Below are positions 8,826-17,759 of a DNA stretch of 64,000 nucleotides, in pieces. How positions within the stretch are numbered: position 1 is the first letter of the stretch; every line of letters begins with the position of its first letter. The position numbers and the translations under genes were made by a program. Under the pieces are notes generated by a model. That model worked only from the letters and a program-made list of their open reading frames with translations, did no database searches and was not told the DNA's origin. This stretch comes from Pseudomonadota bacterium (GTDB lineage Bacteria > Pseudomonadota > Alphaproteobacteria > Micavibrionales > CSBR16-224): NCBI GenBank assembly GCA_013285465.1, contig CP053449.1, positions 2,256,735-2,320,734 of the forward strand, in the 5' to 3' direction.

Positions 8826-10724
8826 TCACCCGGATTTCAGCGCCGCTTTTTCCGTACAGATGAACAGTTTACGCGCCCGTTTCAGCCGTGCCTCGATAAT
8901 GCGGGTCTGCGCCTCCAGCGCCAGTACCGGATTACCGGTTGCCAGCGCTGCGATTTTTTGCGCCGCCGCGTAATAAGCCTCATCCGCGTCAATATCCGCC
9001 AGCTTTTCTTTCAGGCTGGGTTTCGGCAATTGCCCCGTTTCCCGCATCACATCTTCAAGAAAACCGAACAGTTCTTGCGAATCTTCCGGCATTTCAATGG
9101 CGCGGACGATAAATTCCTGCAGCAGGTTCCCGACAAAAACCTGATGCAGAGGCGATTGCTCGGCCACTGCCGCCAAGGCGGCATGCAGATGACGCGCTTT
9201 CAGCCAGCCGCCGTCATTGATACGGGCGAAAATGCGGGCAAATTCCGCCGTATCGGCACGACCATCGCGGATCCCTTCGGTCAAAACAGCCACAGCCGTG
9301 TTTTTGCGCCGCCCCTCCGGTGACAGCAGTGCCGCCGCGAGGCACACCCGCGACATTTCCGTCCATGGGCGGTTAAATTCAAATAACGGACGCAGGAATG
9401 CGCCATCCGCACCATTGCCGCCGCTATTGATGCCATCCATGATATTGCGCAAGCCGACGGTAAAATATCCGTCCAGATTAAGCGGCCACAACATCGCCAG
9501 CCACGCCACAGCCCAGCTGCATGTCAGATCGGTGCCGCCGTCTTCATCCCGCAAAATACGGTGCATCGTTGCGGTGGGGATGCGGCGGTAATCCGTCGGC
9601 AGATCCCCCAGAATCATTTTCTTGGTATTGCGGAACAGCGATTTCGCCACACCGGCAAGCAGAGAGCCGGATTGATAAGCATCCCAGACCCGTTTTGCCT
9701 CATCCGGGCTGATATAGGGGTCAATATGTACATGAATACGCGGGATCGTATGGGTTTCACCGTCTTTGTCAACTTTACCGGAACCTGCCCGCCAAGAATA
9801 TTTCGCATGTTCAAGACTGTCCGGCAGTTTGTCTTCCAAAAGCAACCCGGCAAAATCATTTTGAAAATCCCCTTCCGGGTCGCGGGCGCGCGCTGCTGCA
9901 ATCCAGATATCATAATGCAGCGCATCTTTTGGCTGCGGTCCGTCTTCCGCCCCCAGCGCCCAGCGCAGAACACGTGCCTGATGCCCGGGTAAATCCTGCA
10001 GCTTTTCCAGTGCCGCAACGCGGCCATCCGGTGCAAGCCGCAATAATGCCTGCATAAAATCCGCCCGTAAAATAATCTGTCCGTTTTTGCGCGCCTCTTC
10101 CAGACGCTCCACCATTCTTTCCGGTGCAATCCAGCCGTATTCATGCGTCGGCAGCGACAGCAACGGCGCGGGCTGCTTCTTTTCAACCATTTTGCGGATT
10201 TCATGTATGCGGCTGATAAAGAACGTAAAAGGAACGCTTTCCCGGCTTTGGCGCTGTTCATCGCTGTGATGGTGCTTGCCGTCCAGCCATGTCAAAAGCA
10301 AATCCGACAATGCCGCCGATAATCCGGCATTTTGCGCCAGCAGGCCTTTACCGTCAGCCTTTGCGGTTTTCTCCTGTGCGATTTTGCGGCGCAAATCACC
10401 GGTGCGTCCGGTCAGATTCTTGACATCCGCTGTGCTGCAAAACCGCGCGATACCGTCAAGAAGACGTTCCACATCCAGCGGATTTTCGACATTTTCCAGC
10501 GCATCTTCCAGCGCCGCCAGCACATCATCAATATCTTTAAACGGCTCTACGGGGCGGATATCCGACAAAACAGCGACATCCGTCAGCCGGTATTGCAGCG
10601 GCAGAATATCGGAAGACTCCTCCGGCGGATTACCGATCAGGCCAAGCCCGATCATTTCACGCACCTGAATTTGCAGCCCCGATAATTCCTTGAAAATTTT
10701 TTTCTGAATATCTTCTGTCGCCAT
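8826..10724 (-). CDS. large hypothetical protein (632 aa)
   Basis: Long, well-formed frame with coding character and an ATG start; no signal peptide or membrane segment. The sequence is rich in Ala/Leu/Glu helices throughout, including a helical stretch at about residues 60-100 (DIDDVLAALEDALENVEN) and a His-rich loop (WLDGKHHHSDEQRQ, about 168-181). A central segment near DTHTIPRIHVHIDPYISPDEA-like text has several short strands. The last 150 residues are again helical and resemble alpha-solenoid repeats. No family recognised and no catalytic motif seen. It stands alone, with its own upstream region shared with the divergent pseudopilin operon. Confidence 0.75.
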   Translation of the reverse strand: MATEDIQKKIFKELSGLQIQVREMIGLGLIGNPPEESSDILPLQYRLTDVAVLSDIRPVEPFKDIDDVLAALEDALENVENPLDVERLLDGIARFCSTADVKNLTGRTGDLRRKIAQEKTAKADGKGLLAQNAGLSAALSDLLLTWLDGKHHHSDEQRQSRESVPFTFFISRIHEIRKMVEKKQPAPLLSLPTHEYGWIAPERMVERLEEARKNGQIILRADFMQALLRLAPDGRVAALEKLQDLPGHQARVLRWALGAEDGPQPKDALHYDIWIAAARARDPEGDFQNDFAGLLLEDKLPDSLEHAKYSWRAGSGKVDKDGETHTIPRIHVHIDPYISPDEAKRVWDAYQSGSLLAGVAKSLFRNTKKMILGDLPTDYRRIPTATMHRILRDEDGGTDLTCSWAVAWLAMLWPLNLDGYFTVGLRNIMDGINSGGNGADGAFLRPLFEFNRPWTEMSRVCLAAALLSPEGRRKNTAVAVLTEGIRDGRADTAEFARIFARINDGGWLKARHLHAALAAVAEQSPLHQVFVGNLLQEFIVRAIEMPEDSQELFGFLEDVMRETGQLPKPSLKEKLADIDADEAYYAAAQKIAALATGNPVLALEAQTRIIEARLKRARKLFICTEKAALKSG

Positions 10725-11014
10725 TTTCTTCGCTCCCGGCCTTTAAACGATTAAGCGTGTTCGCCATTCTCCGTCGTTTTTCCTCTCCTTCCCCTGTGAA
10801 GTTACATAGTAAAGCCGCTTGGTTAACATTCCATTAAAAATTCAGTAAATAACTAATAATAAACATATTTTTAAATTATTTCTCTTTTTGCTCATGGAGA
10901 ACGTAACCTATTGTTAACCTGTTGTTGCTAAAATAAGGATAGTGTAAACTATCTGCAGAAGTGCATTTACGACAGCACATGTGTTCAGAGTTATTCAAGG
11001 AGTGTAATAAGTCG
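10725..11014. promoter_or_regulatory. AT-rich divergent promoter region with dyad
   Basis: 290 bp without a gene, much more AT-rich than its surroundings, with several TTAA and ATTTTTAAATT tracts. A perfect inverted repeat GATAGT-GTAA-ACTATC (10938-10953) lies about 60 bp before the first pseudopilin gene and could be an operator. AAGGAG at 10997-11002 is the likely ribosome binding site for the start at 11015. Confidence 0.4.
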
Positions 11015-12259
11015 ATGATGACAGAAAAGGGGGAGGACTGTAGTCGCAAAGGCTTCACCCGTATAGAAGGCTTCACCCTCATAGAGCTGGCAATCGTTAT
11101 CGTGATTTCCGGTTTCATTATGGCATCACTCTCGGCGGGCATATCCATGTACCGCAAGCAAGCCGTATTAGATAAAACAGACAATAATATCGACTCGGTT
11201 TCCCTGGCCGTCAAACAGATGTTTAATGAAGGTCTGGGCGGCCGTTACCCGCGCCCGGCCGGACGCAATCTTGATCCGACAGACCCTAATTACGGTGTTG
11301 AAATCAGCGCAGCGGCTGCTGCGGCGCTTGCCGTCGGTGACTGCACCGCCTCCATGGTTTGCAAAGTGGACGGCGCGCGTGATGCGGATGGGGACGGTAA
11401 CCCCGACCCCGTTCTGATAGGATCCGTTCCCGTCAGAACGATGCGGGACATGCTGTTAACCTTTATTGGTCAACAATATCAGCTATATGAAGGTGCAGGA
11501 TTGCTGCACAGTTTTACGGCAGGTATTAAAGTGACGGAAAGTGCCTCCTATGATTTCAATATTGACGGATGGGGACGCATGTTCACCTATGCCGTCACGG
11601 AAAATCTGACCGACACAACAACCTATGATGACCTTTACGGCTCGATTGCCGTTGAAACGGAAAACGGCGACAGTCTGCTGGGTGAACCGGGTTCAGCGCA
11701 TGTGCTTTTCATTTCGCACGGGCCCGACGGCAAAGGTGCCTACACGCCGGATGGTAAGCTTTACAAAGCATGTAACGCAACCGCAGGCAGGGATCAGGAA
11801 AATTGCAATGATGATTCAACTTTTATCAACGGTCTGATTTCTCTTGGGCGCAATGCCGACTACTTCGATGATTTTCTACGCTTTTTCACCCGCGGTAGTT
11901 CCACAATATGGCGTCCGTCATCAAGCGTTGGTGCCGGTATCTACAATACCAATCCGGGAAGGGTCGGCATCGGTACCGATGCCCCGACGCAGAAGCTGCA
12001 TGTTATCGGTGATGCGCAAACGGGGAATGCCCATGCCAACTCCTATTGTGACCAGACAGGATCGGACTGCCTGATACCTGCGACCATTGGCGGTGCCGGT
12101 ATCAACTGCAGCAGCGGAAATACCATGACCGGCATTTCCTATAACAGCGCCGAATGCGCCGCATCTCCAACTGCGCCTGTTGTTCTTTCAACCACCTGCC
12201 CCGCAGGGGAGATTCTACAGGGCATCAATGCCGACGGCAGTTTGAACTGCGGAGGATAA
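11015..12259 (+). CDS. pseudopilin-like protein with tail-fibre-like C-terminus (first of three)
   Basis: 414 residues from ATG 11015 (ATG 11018 is the alternative); AAGGAG at 10997-11002 supports it. A class III (prepilin) signal is clear: basic leader, then G/FTLIELAIVIVISGFIMASL with the Glu at mature position 5. The middle holds a domain shared with the next two genes: GSVPVRTMRDML, DGWGRMFTYAVTE, LFISHGPDGKGAYT, ENCNDDSTF, FDDF. It is followed by VGIGTDAPTQKLHVIGDA, which resembles the beta-strand motif of phage tail fibres and large adhesins. The end has IGGAGINC and one repeat CPAGEILQGINADGSLNC. Likely cleaved by a prepilin peptidase and placed in a pilus or type II secretion-like fibre. 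No pilus assembly genes are in the window. Confidence 0.8.
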   Translation: MMTEKGEDCSRKGFTRIEGFTLIELAIVIVISGFIMASLSAGISMYRKQAVLDKTDNNIDSVSLAVKQMFNEGLGGRYPRPAGRNLDPTDPNYGVEISAAAAAALAVGDCTASMVCKVDGARDADGDGNPDPVLIGSVPVRTMRDMLLTFIGQQYQLYEGAGLLHSFTAGIKVTESASYDFNIDGWGRMFTYAVTENLTDTTTYDDLYGSIAVETENGDSLLGEPGSAHVLFISHGPDGKGAYTPDGKLYKACNATAGRDQENCNDDSTFINGLISLGRNADYFDDFLRFFTRGSSTIWRPSSSVGAGIYNTNPGRVGIGTDAPTQKLHVIGDAQTGNAHANSYCDQTGSDCLIPATIGGAGINCSSGNTMTGISYNSAECAASPTAPVVLSTTCPAGEILQGINADGSLNCGG

Positions 12260-12262
12260 GCC

Positions 12263-13585
12263 ATGAAAAATTATAAACAGCGCCTTCATATCAACGATAC
12301 CTTCCGCAACGGCCGCGCGGGGTTTTCGCTGATTGAACTGGCTGTATTGATGGCGATTGTCGGCGTGATTATGGCCGGTCTGCTGCAGACATACCGCGTC
12401 CATGCGCGGGCATCGGAAATTAATAATACCAAAGGCCGTCTGAACGAAATATCTTCGGCCATGCAGATTTATTATTATAAAAACAGAAGACTTCCCTGCC
12501 CCGCCTATCGCACAAAAGCGCAAGATGACCCGCTTTACGGCCACAGAGCCTGCCCGGAATTCAGACCGGGTGAAATGGATTTTTGGCCCATTCCTACTTG
12601 TGTTGAAGGACTTTGCCGCGTTGCGGGTCAGCGCTCTATCGACCATAACGGCGCGGATAATGCCAGTGGAACGCACCAGAATTTCAGCGCCGTCCTGATC
12701 GGCAGTGTCCCGTTCAAAGAGCTGAATACGGTTCTTAACTTGTCACGCCAGAATGTTTTTGACGGCTGGGGGCGGCAATATACTTATGCCGTGACGGAAC
12801 GCCTGACACGCGAAGAAGGAGATGCTAACGGAGGTTACGGTCTGACTCTTGGAACAGTCGGCTTGAATATCTGGTCTCCGAAAGCAGGTGATGAAGATGA
12901 CCCGACGCAAGATATTCCCGGCACAGTTCCCAATCCGCCCGGCAGTCATACGGCGCTTGTTATTTCCCATGGTCAGGACGGCATGGGTGCCTATACATCC
13001 AATGGCGTATTGGTGAAACCATGTGCATCGGGAGCAGATACAATGCGGGATTCGGAAAATTGTGACGATGACAGCCAGTTCAGTATGGTCACAACCGGCG
13101 GGAGATATACTTTGATGTCGCGTCAAGCTGGCCCCTATCACTTTGATGATATTGTACTTTACCAGTTTAGCGCCAACACCTCTTCCTGGCAAACTTCGGA
13201 TGTTAATCCGGACAATATCCTTACCAATCCGGCCTATAACGCGATCGGTATCGGCGAGGAAAGTCCGCAGGCCAATATTGACGTAGCCGGCAATATTTTA
13301 CTGGATGATGATGCAGGTACCCAGACAGGGCGTCTGCGCACCGACCAGCTTTGCAACACAACAACCGGTTTCGGCGCCGGAGACTGTTTTGACCCGCATC
13401 TGATTGGCGGTACGGGAATGGGCTGCACTCTTCCCGGGCAAGTCATGGTCGGCATCGCCAATGGCGCACCGATTTGTCAATATGCCGCCATGCAGGGCGT
13501 CAACCCCGGCACATGTCCGTCAGGGGAATTTATTACAGGTTTCAATGCTTCAGGAGATATCATATGCGCACCACCCGGTTTATAA
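12263..13585 (+). CDS. pseudopilin-like protein with tail-fibre-like C-terminus (second of three)
   Basis: 440 residues, starting 3 bp after the previous stop. The leader is followed by G/FSLIELAVLMAIVGVIMAGLL (class III signal, Glu5). It shares the central domain (GSVPFKELNTVL, DGWGRQYTYAVTERL, LVISHGQDGMGAYTSNG, ENCDDDSQF, FDDIVLYQF), then IGIGEESPQANIDVAGNI (fibre-like motif), IGGTGMGC and CPSGEFITGFNASGDIIC. It is a diverged paralogue of its neighbours, most likely from tandem duplication, and is translated from the same message. Confidence 0.8.
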   Translation: MKNYKQRLHINDTFRNGRAGFSLIELAVLMAIVGVIMAGLLQTYRVHARASEINNTKGRLNEISSAMQIYYYKNRRLPCPAYRTKAQDDPLYGHRACPEFRPGEMDFWPIPTCVEGLCRVAGQRSIDHNGADNASGTHQNFSAVLIGSVPFKELNTVLNLSRQNVFDGWGRQYTYAVTERLTREEGDANGGYGLTLGTVGLNIWSPKAGDEDDPTQDIPGTVPNPPGSHTALVISHGQDGMGAYTSNGVLVKPCASGADTMRDSENCDDDSQFSMVTTGGRYTLMSRQAGPYHFDDIVLYQFSANTSSWQTSDVNPDNILTNPAYNAIGIGEESPQANIDVAGNILLDDDAGTQTGRLRTDQLCNTTTGFGAGDCFDPHLIGGTGMGCTLPGQVMVGIANGAPICQYAAMQGVNPGTCPSGEFITGFNASGDIICAPPGL

Positions 13586-15858
13586 CAAATTGTTCAAATG
13601 GGCGGCAAAATCTTAGCTGCGGCATGCGCGCGGGTTACACGCTTGTAGAACTTGCCGTTGTTTTGCTGATTGCGGGTATGTTTGTTGCTTCCGGGCTGCA
13701 GGTCCTGAAGCTATATAACAAGCAGAAGGCTTTCAGGACGACGGACACGAATATGTCTGAAACCGTCAACCAGATACACGCCTATCTTGAAGCAAACGGC
13801 CACTATCCTTGTCCGGCGCGCCTTGATGCCCCGCGTGACAGTGCGGAATACGGTATGGAAGGCGACTGCGATGACACATCCGTCGCGGTCGGCACCTGCG
13901 CAAACGGTATTTGCGTGGAGGAAAGTGTTGACCCTGTCGATATCGCCGGCACCCCGACATACGTACGTGTTCGGCGCGGTGCCGTACCGTTCCGCGTCTT
14001 AAGCTTGAAAGGTAACCCCGAAGCGGTCGCCTATGACGGCTTTGGCCGACGTATTGAATATGTTGTTACGGAACGTCTGGCATCACAAACACTCCTTGCA
14101 GATTTTGACCCTGCCGATGGCGGTATTAGCGTCGTGGATTCGGAGAACCGTCCGATTATTCCGGAAATGACGCATATGCTGCTACTGAGCCGCGGCGAAA
14201 ACGGTGTCGCAGCATGGTCACGTGACGGCGTGCAGCTTTCCGCCTGCCCTGCAACAGGTAAAGAAAAGGAGAACTGCAATACGGACAATACGGCACCTGA
14301 AAATCAGGCCATCTACATGTCGGATGTCCGGAACCTTTCAGCGGCAGATTTCTTTGATGATGTCGTGTCCTACCGTGCAACGGTTGACCGCCCGCTTTGG
14401 AAGGCAACGGATGCCAGTAAAATCGATATTACCGACCTTGTCGTCGCAGGCGGCGGTGTCGGCGCGGGCGGTGACCCTGATCCCTTTGCCGGCGGCGGTA
14501 TTCCCAAACTGAAAACATCCAATGCCAGTAACGATATCCGCGCACAAGGTGATATGATGATTTCGGAACTGTGCGATGAAAATCAGGATGCTTGTTTCCC
14601 GACACGGTTGATCGGCGGCTCCGGCATGCAATGTCCGGCCGGGCAATATATGATCGGTATTCAAAGCGGGCTTCCGCAATGTATCAATATTCCGGCGCCG
14701 ACCTGCCCCGCAGGGCAGTATATGTCCGGTATTGACAGTAATCTGCGTCCGATTTGCAGTGACCCGCCAAACTCGTGTGATGCGACCAATGTCACATTCT
14801 GTAGTGTCACACAGGCATTGCCTTCGGCATTTCAAGGCACACAGATTTACCTTTATGCCGGTGATACGCGCTATCAACGTTACCGTTGCGGCAGTTCCGG
14901 CTGGTATCAAAACGGCTCCGGCGGTTCTTGTACCTGTCCTGCCTGTACACCTGACACATGGACAAATATCGCAAATTGTCCATCTTACATGACAGGACAG
15001 GATACAACAGATTGGGAGCGGGCTTGTTTCCCGAACCTACCGCCCGCAGCCTCATCCACGGATTGCTCATATACATGGCAGACCGGTGGTACAAACACCT
15101 GTGAATGTGATTGTGCGGATGGTGGCATGGACGGCAACGGTTATCTGTGCCGCATTAACGGCACAGGCATGACTAGCAGCACAAAAAATTGCCCGAGCGG
15201 TTTTAATATCGGACAGCAAACCCGTCAATGTCCGCGAATCTGTAACAGTTCCGGAAGCGGCACACGCAACCCCGCCTGTTCCTATTGGCAATCCTCTTAT
15301 GGCGGCTATGGCTGTGAAGCGCTTGGCTGCACACCTTGGGACGACAGTGCCTGCCAATGTGGTACACAAGACGAACAAGTTCAGCAGGACAGTTGCCCCT
15401 GGGGTTACGCCGGTACCGGCGAACGCCGTGAGAAATACTGGAACTGCCCCGGCGGACCGTCTGCACCCGGATCATGGGATGCAAGCTGGACAGTCGTGTC
15501 CCCCGCCAACTGTACCTGTAATCCGCTGTCGGAAGAACGGGATATCAGTTGCGGTTCCTCCGAGGCAAGCAGTTACGGCTTCGGTTCAGGCTATGGCGGT
15601 ACCATCCGTCTGCGCCGCGAAACCTCGGCCTGTCCGAATCCGACATGGGATCCGTGGTTCGTGAAAAACCATACCTGTTACACGCTGCAATGTAACCGCC
15701 AGCCCGGTGCCAGTGGCTCCGAGCAAGGTACGGACTTCGTCGGTGTTCCCATTAATACACCCTGTACCTGCGGTACCGGTACGTCAGCTTGTTACCGTAT
15801 TAACGGCCAGAACGACTACACGAACTACTATGCGTGTCCTTGTTCGCCGGTCAACTAA
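13564..15858 (+). CDS. large Cys-rich pseudopilin-like protein (third of three)
   Basis: I choose ATG 13564, within the end of the previous gene (22-bp overlap), because AGGAG (13552-13556) precedes it by 7 bp. This gives 764 residues. The class III signal is GYTLVELAVVLLIAGMFVASGL. The shared domain follows (GAVPFRVLSL, YDGFGRRIEYVVTERL, LLLSRGENGVAAWS, ENCNTDNTA, FFDDVVSY), then IRAQGDMMISELCDE, IGGSGMQC and two repeats CPAGQYMIGI...C and CPAGQYMSGI...C. Its last 360 or so residues are unique, with more than 30 cysteines plus many Trp, Gly, Ser and Asn (for example CTCPACTPDTW, TCECDCADGGMDG), like a disulfide-rich tip domain. It could be a minor-pilin adhesin displayed at the tip of a fibre made with the other two. 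Confidence 0.8.
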   Translation: MRTTRFITNCSNGRQNLSCGMRAGYTLVELAVVLLIAGMFVASGLQVLKLYNKQKAFRTTDTNMSETVNQIHAYLEANGHYPCPARLDAPRDSAEYGMEGDCDDTSVAVGTCANGICVEESVDPVDIAGTPTYVRVRRGAVPFRVLSLKGNPEAVAYDGFGRRIEYVVTERLASQTLLADFDPADGGISVVDSENRPIIPEMTHMLLLSRGENGVAAWSRDGVQLSACPATGKEKENCNTDNTAPENQAIYMSDVRNLSAADFFDDVVSYRATVDRPLWKATDASKIDITDLVVAGGGVGAGGDPDPFAGGGIPKLKTSNASNDIRAQGDMMISELCDENQDACFPTRLIGGSGMQCPAGQYMIGIQSGLPQCINIPAPTCPAGQYMSGIDSNLRPICSDPPNSCDATNVTFCSVTQALPSAFQGTQIYLYAGDTRYQRYRCGSSGWYQNGSGGSCTCPACTPDTWTNIANCPSYMTGQDTTDWERACFPNLPPAASSTDCSYTWQTGGTNTCECDCADGGMDGNGYLCRINGTGMTSSTKNCPSGFNIGQQTRQCPRICNSSGSGTRNPACSYWQSSYGGYGCEALGCTPWDDSACQCGTQDEQVQQDSCPWGYAGTGERREKYWNCPGGPSAPGSWDASWTVVSPANCTCNPLSEERDISCGSSEASSYGFGSGYGGTIRLRRETSACPNPTWDPWFVKNHTCYTLQCNRQPGASGSEQGTDFVGVPINTPCTCGTGTSACYRINGQNDYTNYYACPCSPVN

Positions 15859-15885
15859 GACGGTAAGTATCACTTAAACAACAAC

Positions 15886-15926
15886 GAAACGCCCCGTTCT
15901 TTTACAAGACGGGGCGTTTCTCTTTA
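15886..15926 (+). terminator. strong rho-independent terminator of the pseudopilin operon
   Basis: A 12-bp perfect stem GAAACGCCCCGT/ACGGGGCGTTTC (15886-15897 with 15909-15920), an 11-base loop, then TCTTTATT. It lies 28 bp after the third pseudopilin stop codon. Confidence 0.88.
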
Positions 15927-16016
15927 TTGTTTTAAACTATCCAAAATATGCGAAATGGGTTAGAATGAAATTCCTCGCCTATGGGCGGTAAACCCCTAAC
16001 GAACCGTTCCTTTTCT

Positions 16017-17750
16017 ATGCCTGAAAATCTGCACCTTTGGAGCATTCTTGAAGACGTCATGCTGATTCTAGCCTTGGCGGGGCTGGTTATTCCCGCCCTG
16101 CAGCGTTTCAAAGTCTCTCCGGCGCTCGGCTATCTTGTTTTTGGCCTGATTATCGGCCCGCACGGTCTCGGTCTGATGACCGAACGCTATCCGGCGCTTT
16201 CCTCCTTTGTGATCGAAGATAAAGCCCTCATCCATCTTTTGGCCGAACTGGGGGTTGTTTTCCTGTTGTTTATGATCGGGCTGGAGCTGACTTTTGCGAA
16301 ATTATGGCAGCTAAAACGCTTCGTGCTGGGGCTTGGCGGGCTGCAGATTATTGTCACGGCGGCGGTGATTGTCCTGATTGTGCTGAATCTCGGTTATGCC
16401 CTGCCTGTCTCCGTCGTTCTGGGGGCGGCGCTGGCGCTCTCTTCCACCGCCATTGTCATGCAGATTATGATGGAACGGCACATGATTTCGCGCCCGACAG
16501 GCCAGATATGTTTCTCCGTACTGCTGATGCAGGATCTGGCCGTTGTTCCCATTCTGGTCATGGTCGGCGTGCTGGCCGGACAAGCCGATGGCGGTGTAGC
16601 ACTGGTGCTTGTTAAGGCCGTTGCGACCGCAGTTGTCGTGATTGCCGTGATGTTCTTTCTGGGGCGCACGCTGTTACGGCCCGCCTTGCAGCTTCTCAGT
16701 TTCGCCAAAAACGCCGAATGGCTGCTGGCGATTACATTATTCTGCGTCATCGGCGCGGCAGGGCTGACGCAAGCCGCCGGATTGTCGGCGGCGCTGGGCG
16801 CTTTTCTGGCCGGGCTTCTGATCGGCGAGACGGATTTCCGCTATGAAATCGAGGTTTTGGTGGAACCCGTCAAAGGCTTGCTGATGGGGATTTTCTTCCT
16901 CTCCGTCGGTATGTCGATTGATCTTGCCGCTTTCCAGCAATATCCCGTCATGCTGCCTGCTGCCGTTGCCGGTATTTTTCTGGTCAAAGCCGCGATTTTC
17001 TTTCCGCTGGCACTATTGTTCAATATCCCGCGCAACCAGGCCATCAAAGCCGCCGTGATGCTGGCGCAATGCGGTGAATTCGCTTTTATCGTTATCGGCC
17101 TTGCCGTCACAGGCGGGCTGTTGCCGCAGGAAGATGCGCAGTTTTTCCTGATGCTGGCGGCGATTTCCATGCTGTGCACACCGCTTTTAAGCCGGCTTGG
17201 CCCTGTTTTGCAAAATCTTTTGCGTGAAAAATATCAGGAAACCGACCCGCAATACACGGTGCCGACGGAAAATACCGGCCATATTGTCATTGTCGGATTT
17301 GGTCATGTCGGACGGTCACTGGCCGATATTCTGGAGCGCCAGACAATTCCCTATATCGGCATTGATATGGACGGGGAAAACGTCAAGGAAATGAAAAAAC
17401 GCGGTTATCCGGTTATTTACGGCAATGGCCGCCATGTCAAAATGTGGAAGGCGCTGAATGTTGAACATGCCGGAGCGATTGCCGTCACCGTTTCCGCATA
17501 TGATGACACGAAGGCCATCATCAAAATGCTGCGCAAATACCATCCCTATATCCCGATTCTGGCACGCACGCAGGAAGATAAACAGCCGCGTTTCCAAAGC
17601 GGCGACAACACCGTCTTCATTGCCGAACAAAGCGAAGCCACGCGGCAGATTGCCCGTGTGTTGCTGGATTATGTCGGTCTGGAAAAGGATATTATCAATT
17701 CCATCATCGCAACCCATCGTGAAGGCGGCGACACCCCCGAAGAGGCTTAA
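16017..17750 (+). CDS. KefB/KefC-type monovalent cation:proton antiporter with RCK domain (CPA2)
   Basis: Inner-membrane transporter of about 577 residues. The membrane part has roughly 12 helices, including the family segments LGYLVFGLIIGPHGLGL, LFMIGLELTF, ALALSSTAIVMQIM and GAFLAGLLIGETDF. A C-terminal cytoplasmic Rossmann domain starts at HIVIVGFGHVGRSLADIL and continues with IYGNGRHVKMWKAL and AVTVSAYDDTKAIIKMLR; this is a TrkA-N/RCK nucleotide-binding module that gates such antiporters. I start at the ATG of MPENLHL; an in-frame ATG at 15981 would add 12 polar residues, and neither has a clear ribosome binding site. The exchanged ion (K+ or Na+) is unknown. Confidence 0.87.
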   Translation: MPENLHLWSILEDVMLILALAGLVIPALQRFKVSPALGYLVFGLIIGPHGLGLMTERYPALSSFVIEDKALIHLLAELGVVFLLFMIGLELTFAKLWQLKRFVLGLGGLQIIVTAAVIVLIVLNLGYALPVSVVLGAALALSSTAIVMQIMMERHMISRPTGQICFSVLLMQDLAVVPILVMVGVLAGQADGGVALVLVKAVATAVVVIAVMFFLGRTLLRPALQLLSFAKNAEWLLAITLFCVIGAAGLTQAAGLSAALGAFLAGLLIGETDFRYEIEVLVEPVKGLLMGIFFLSVGMSIDLAAFQQYPVMLPAAVAGIFLVKAAIFFPLALLFNIPRNQAIKAAVMLAQCGEFAFIVIGLAVTGGLLPQEDAQFFLMLAAISMLCTPLLSRLGPVLQNLLREKYQETDPQYTVPTENTGHIVIVGFGHVGRSLADILERQTIPYIGIDMDGENVKEMKKRGYPVIYGNGRHVKMWKALNVEHAGAIAVTVSAYDDTKAIIKMLRKYHPYIPILARTQEDKQPRFQSGDNTVFIAEQSEATRQIARVLLDYVGLEKDIINSIIATHREGGDTPEEA

Positions 17751-17759
17751 AAACAGCAG

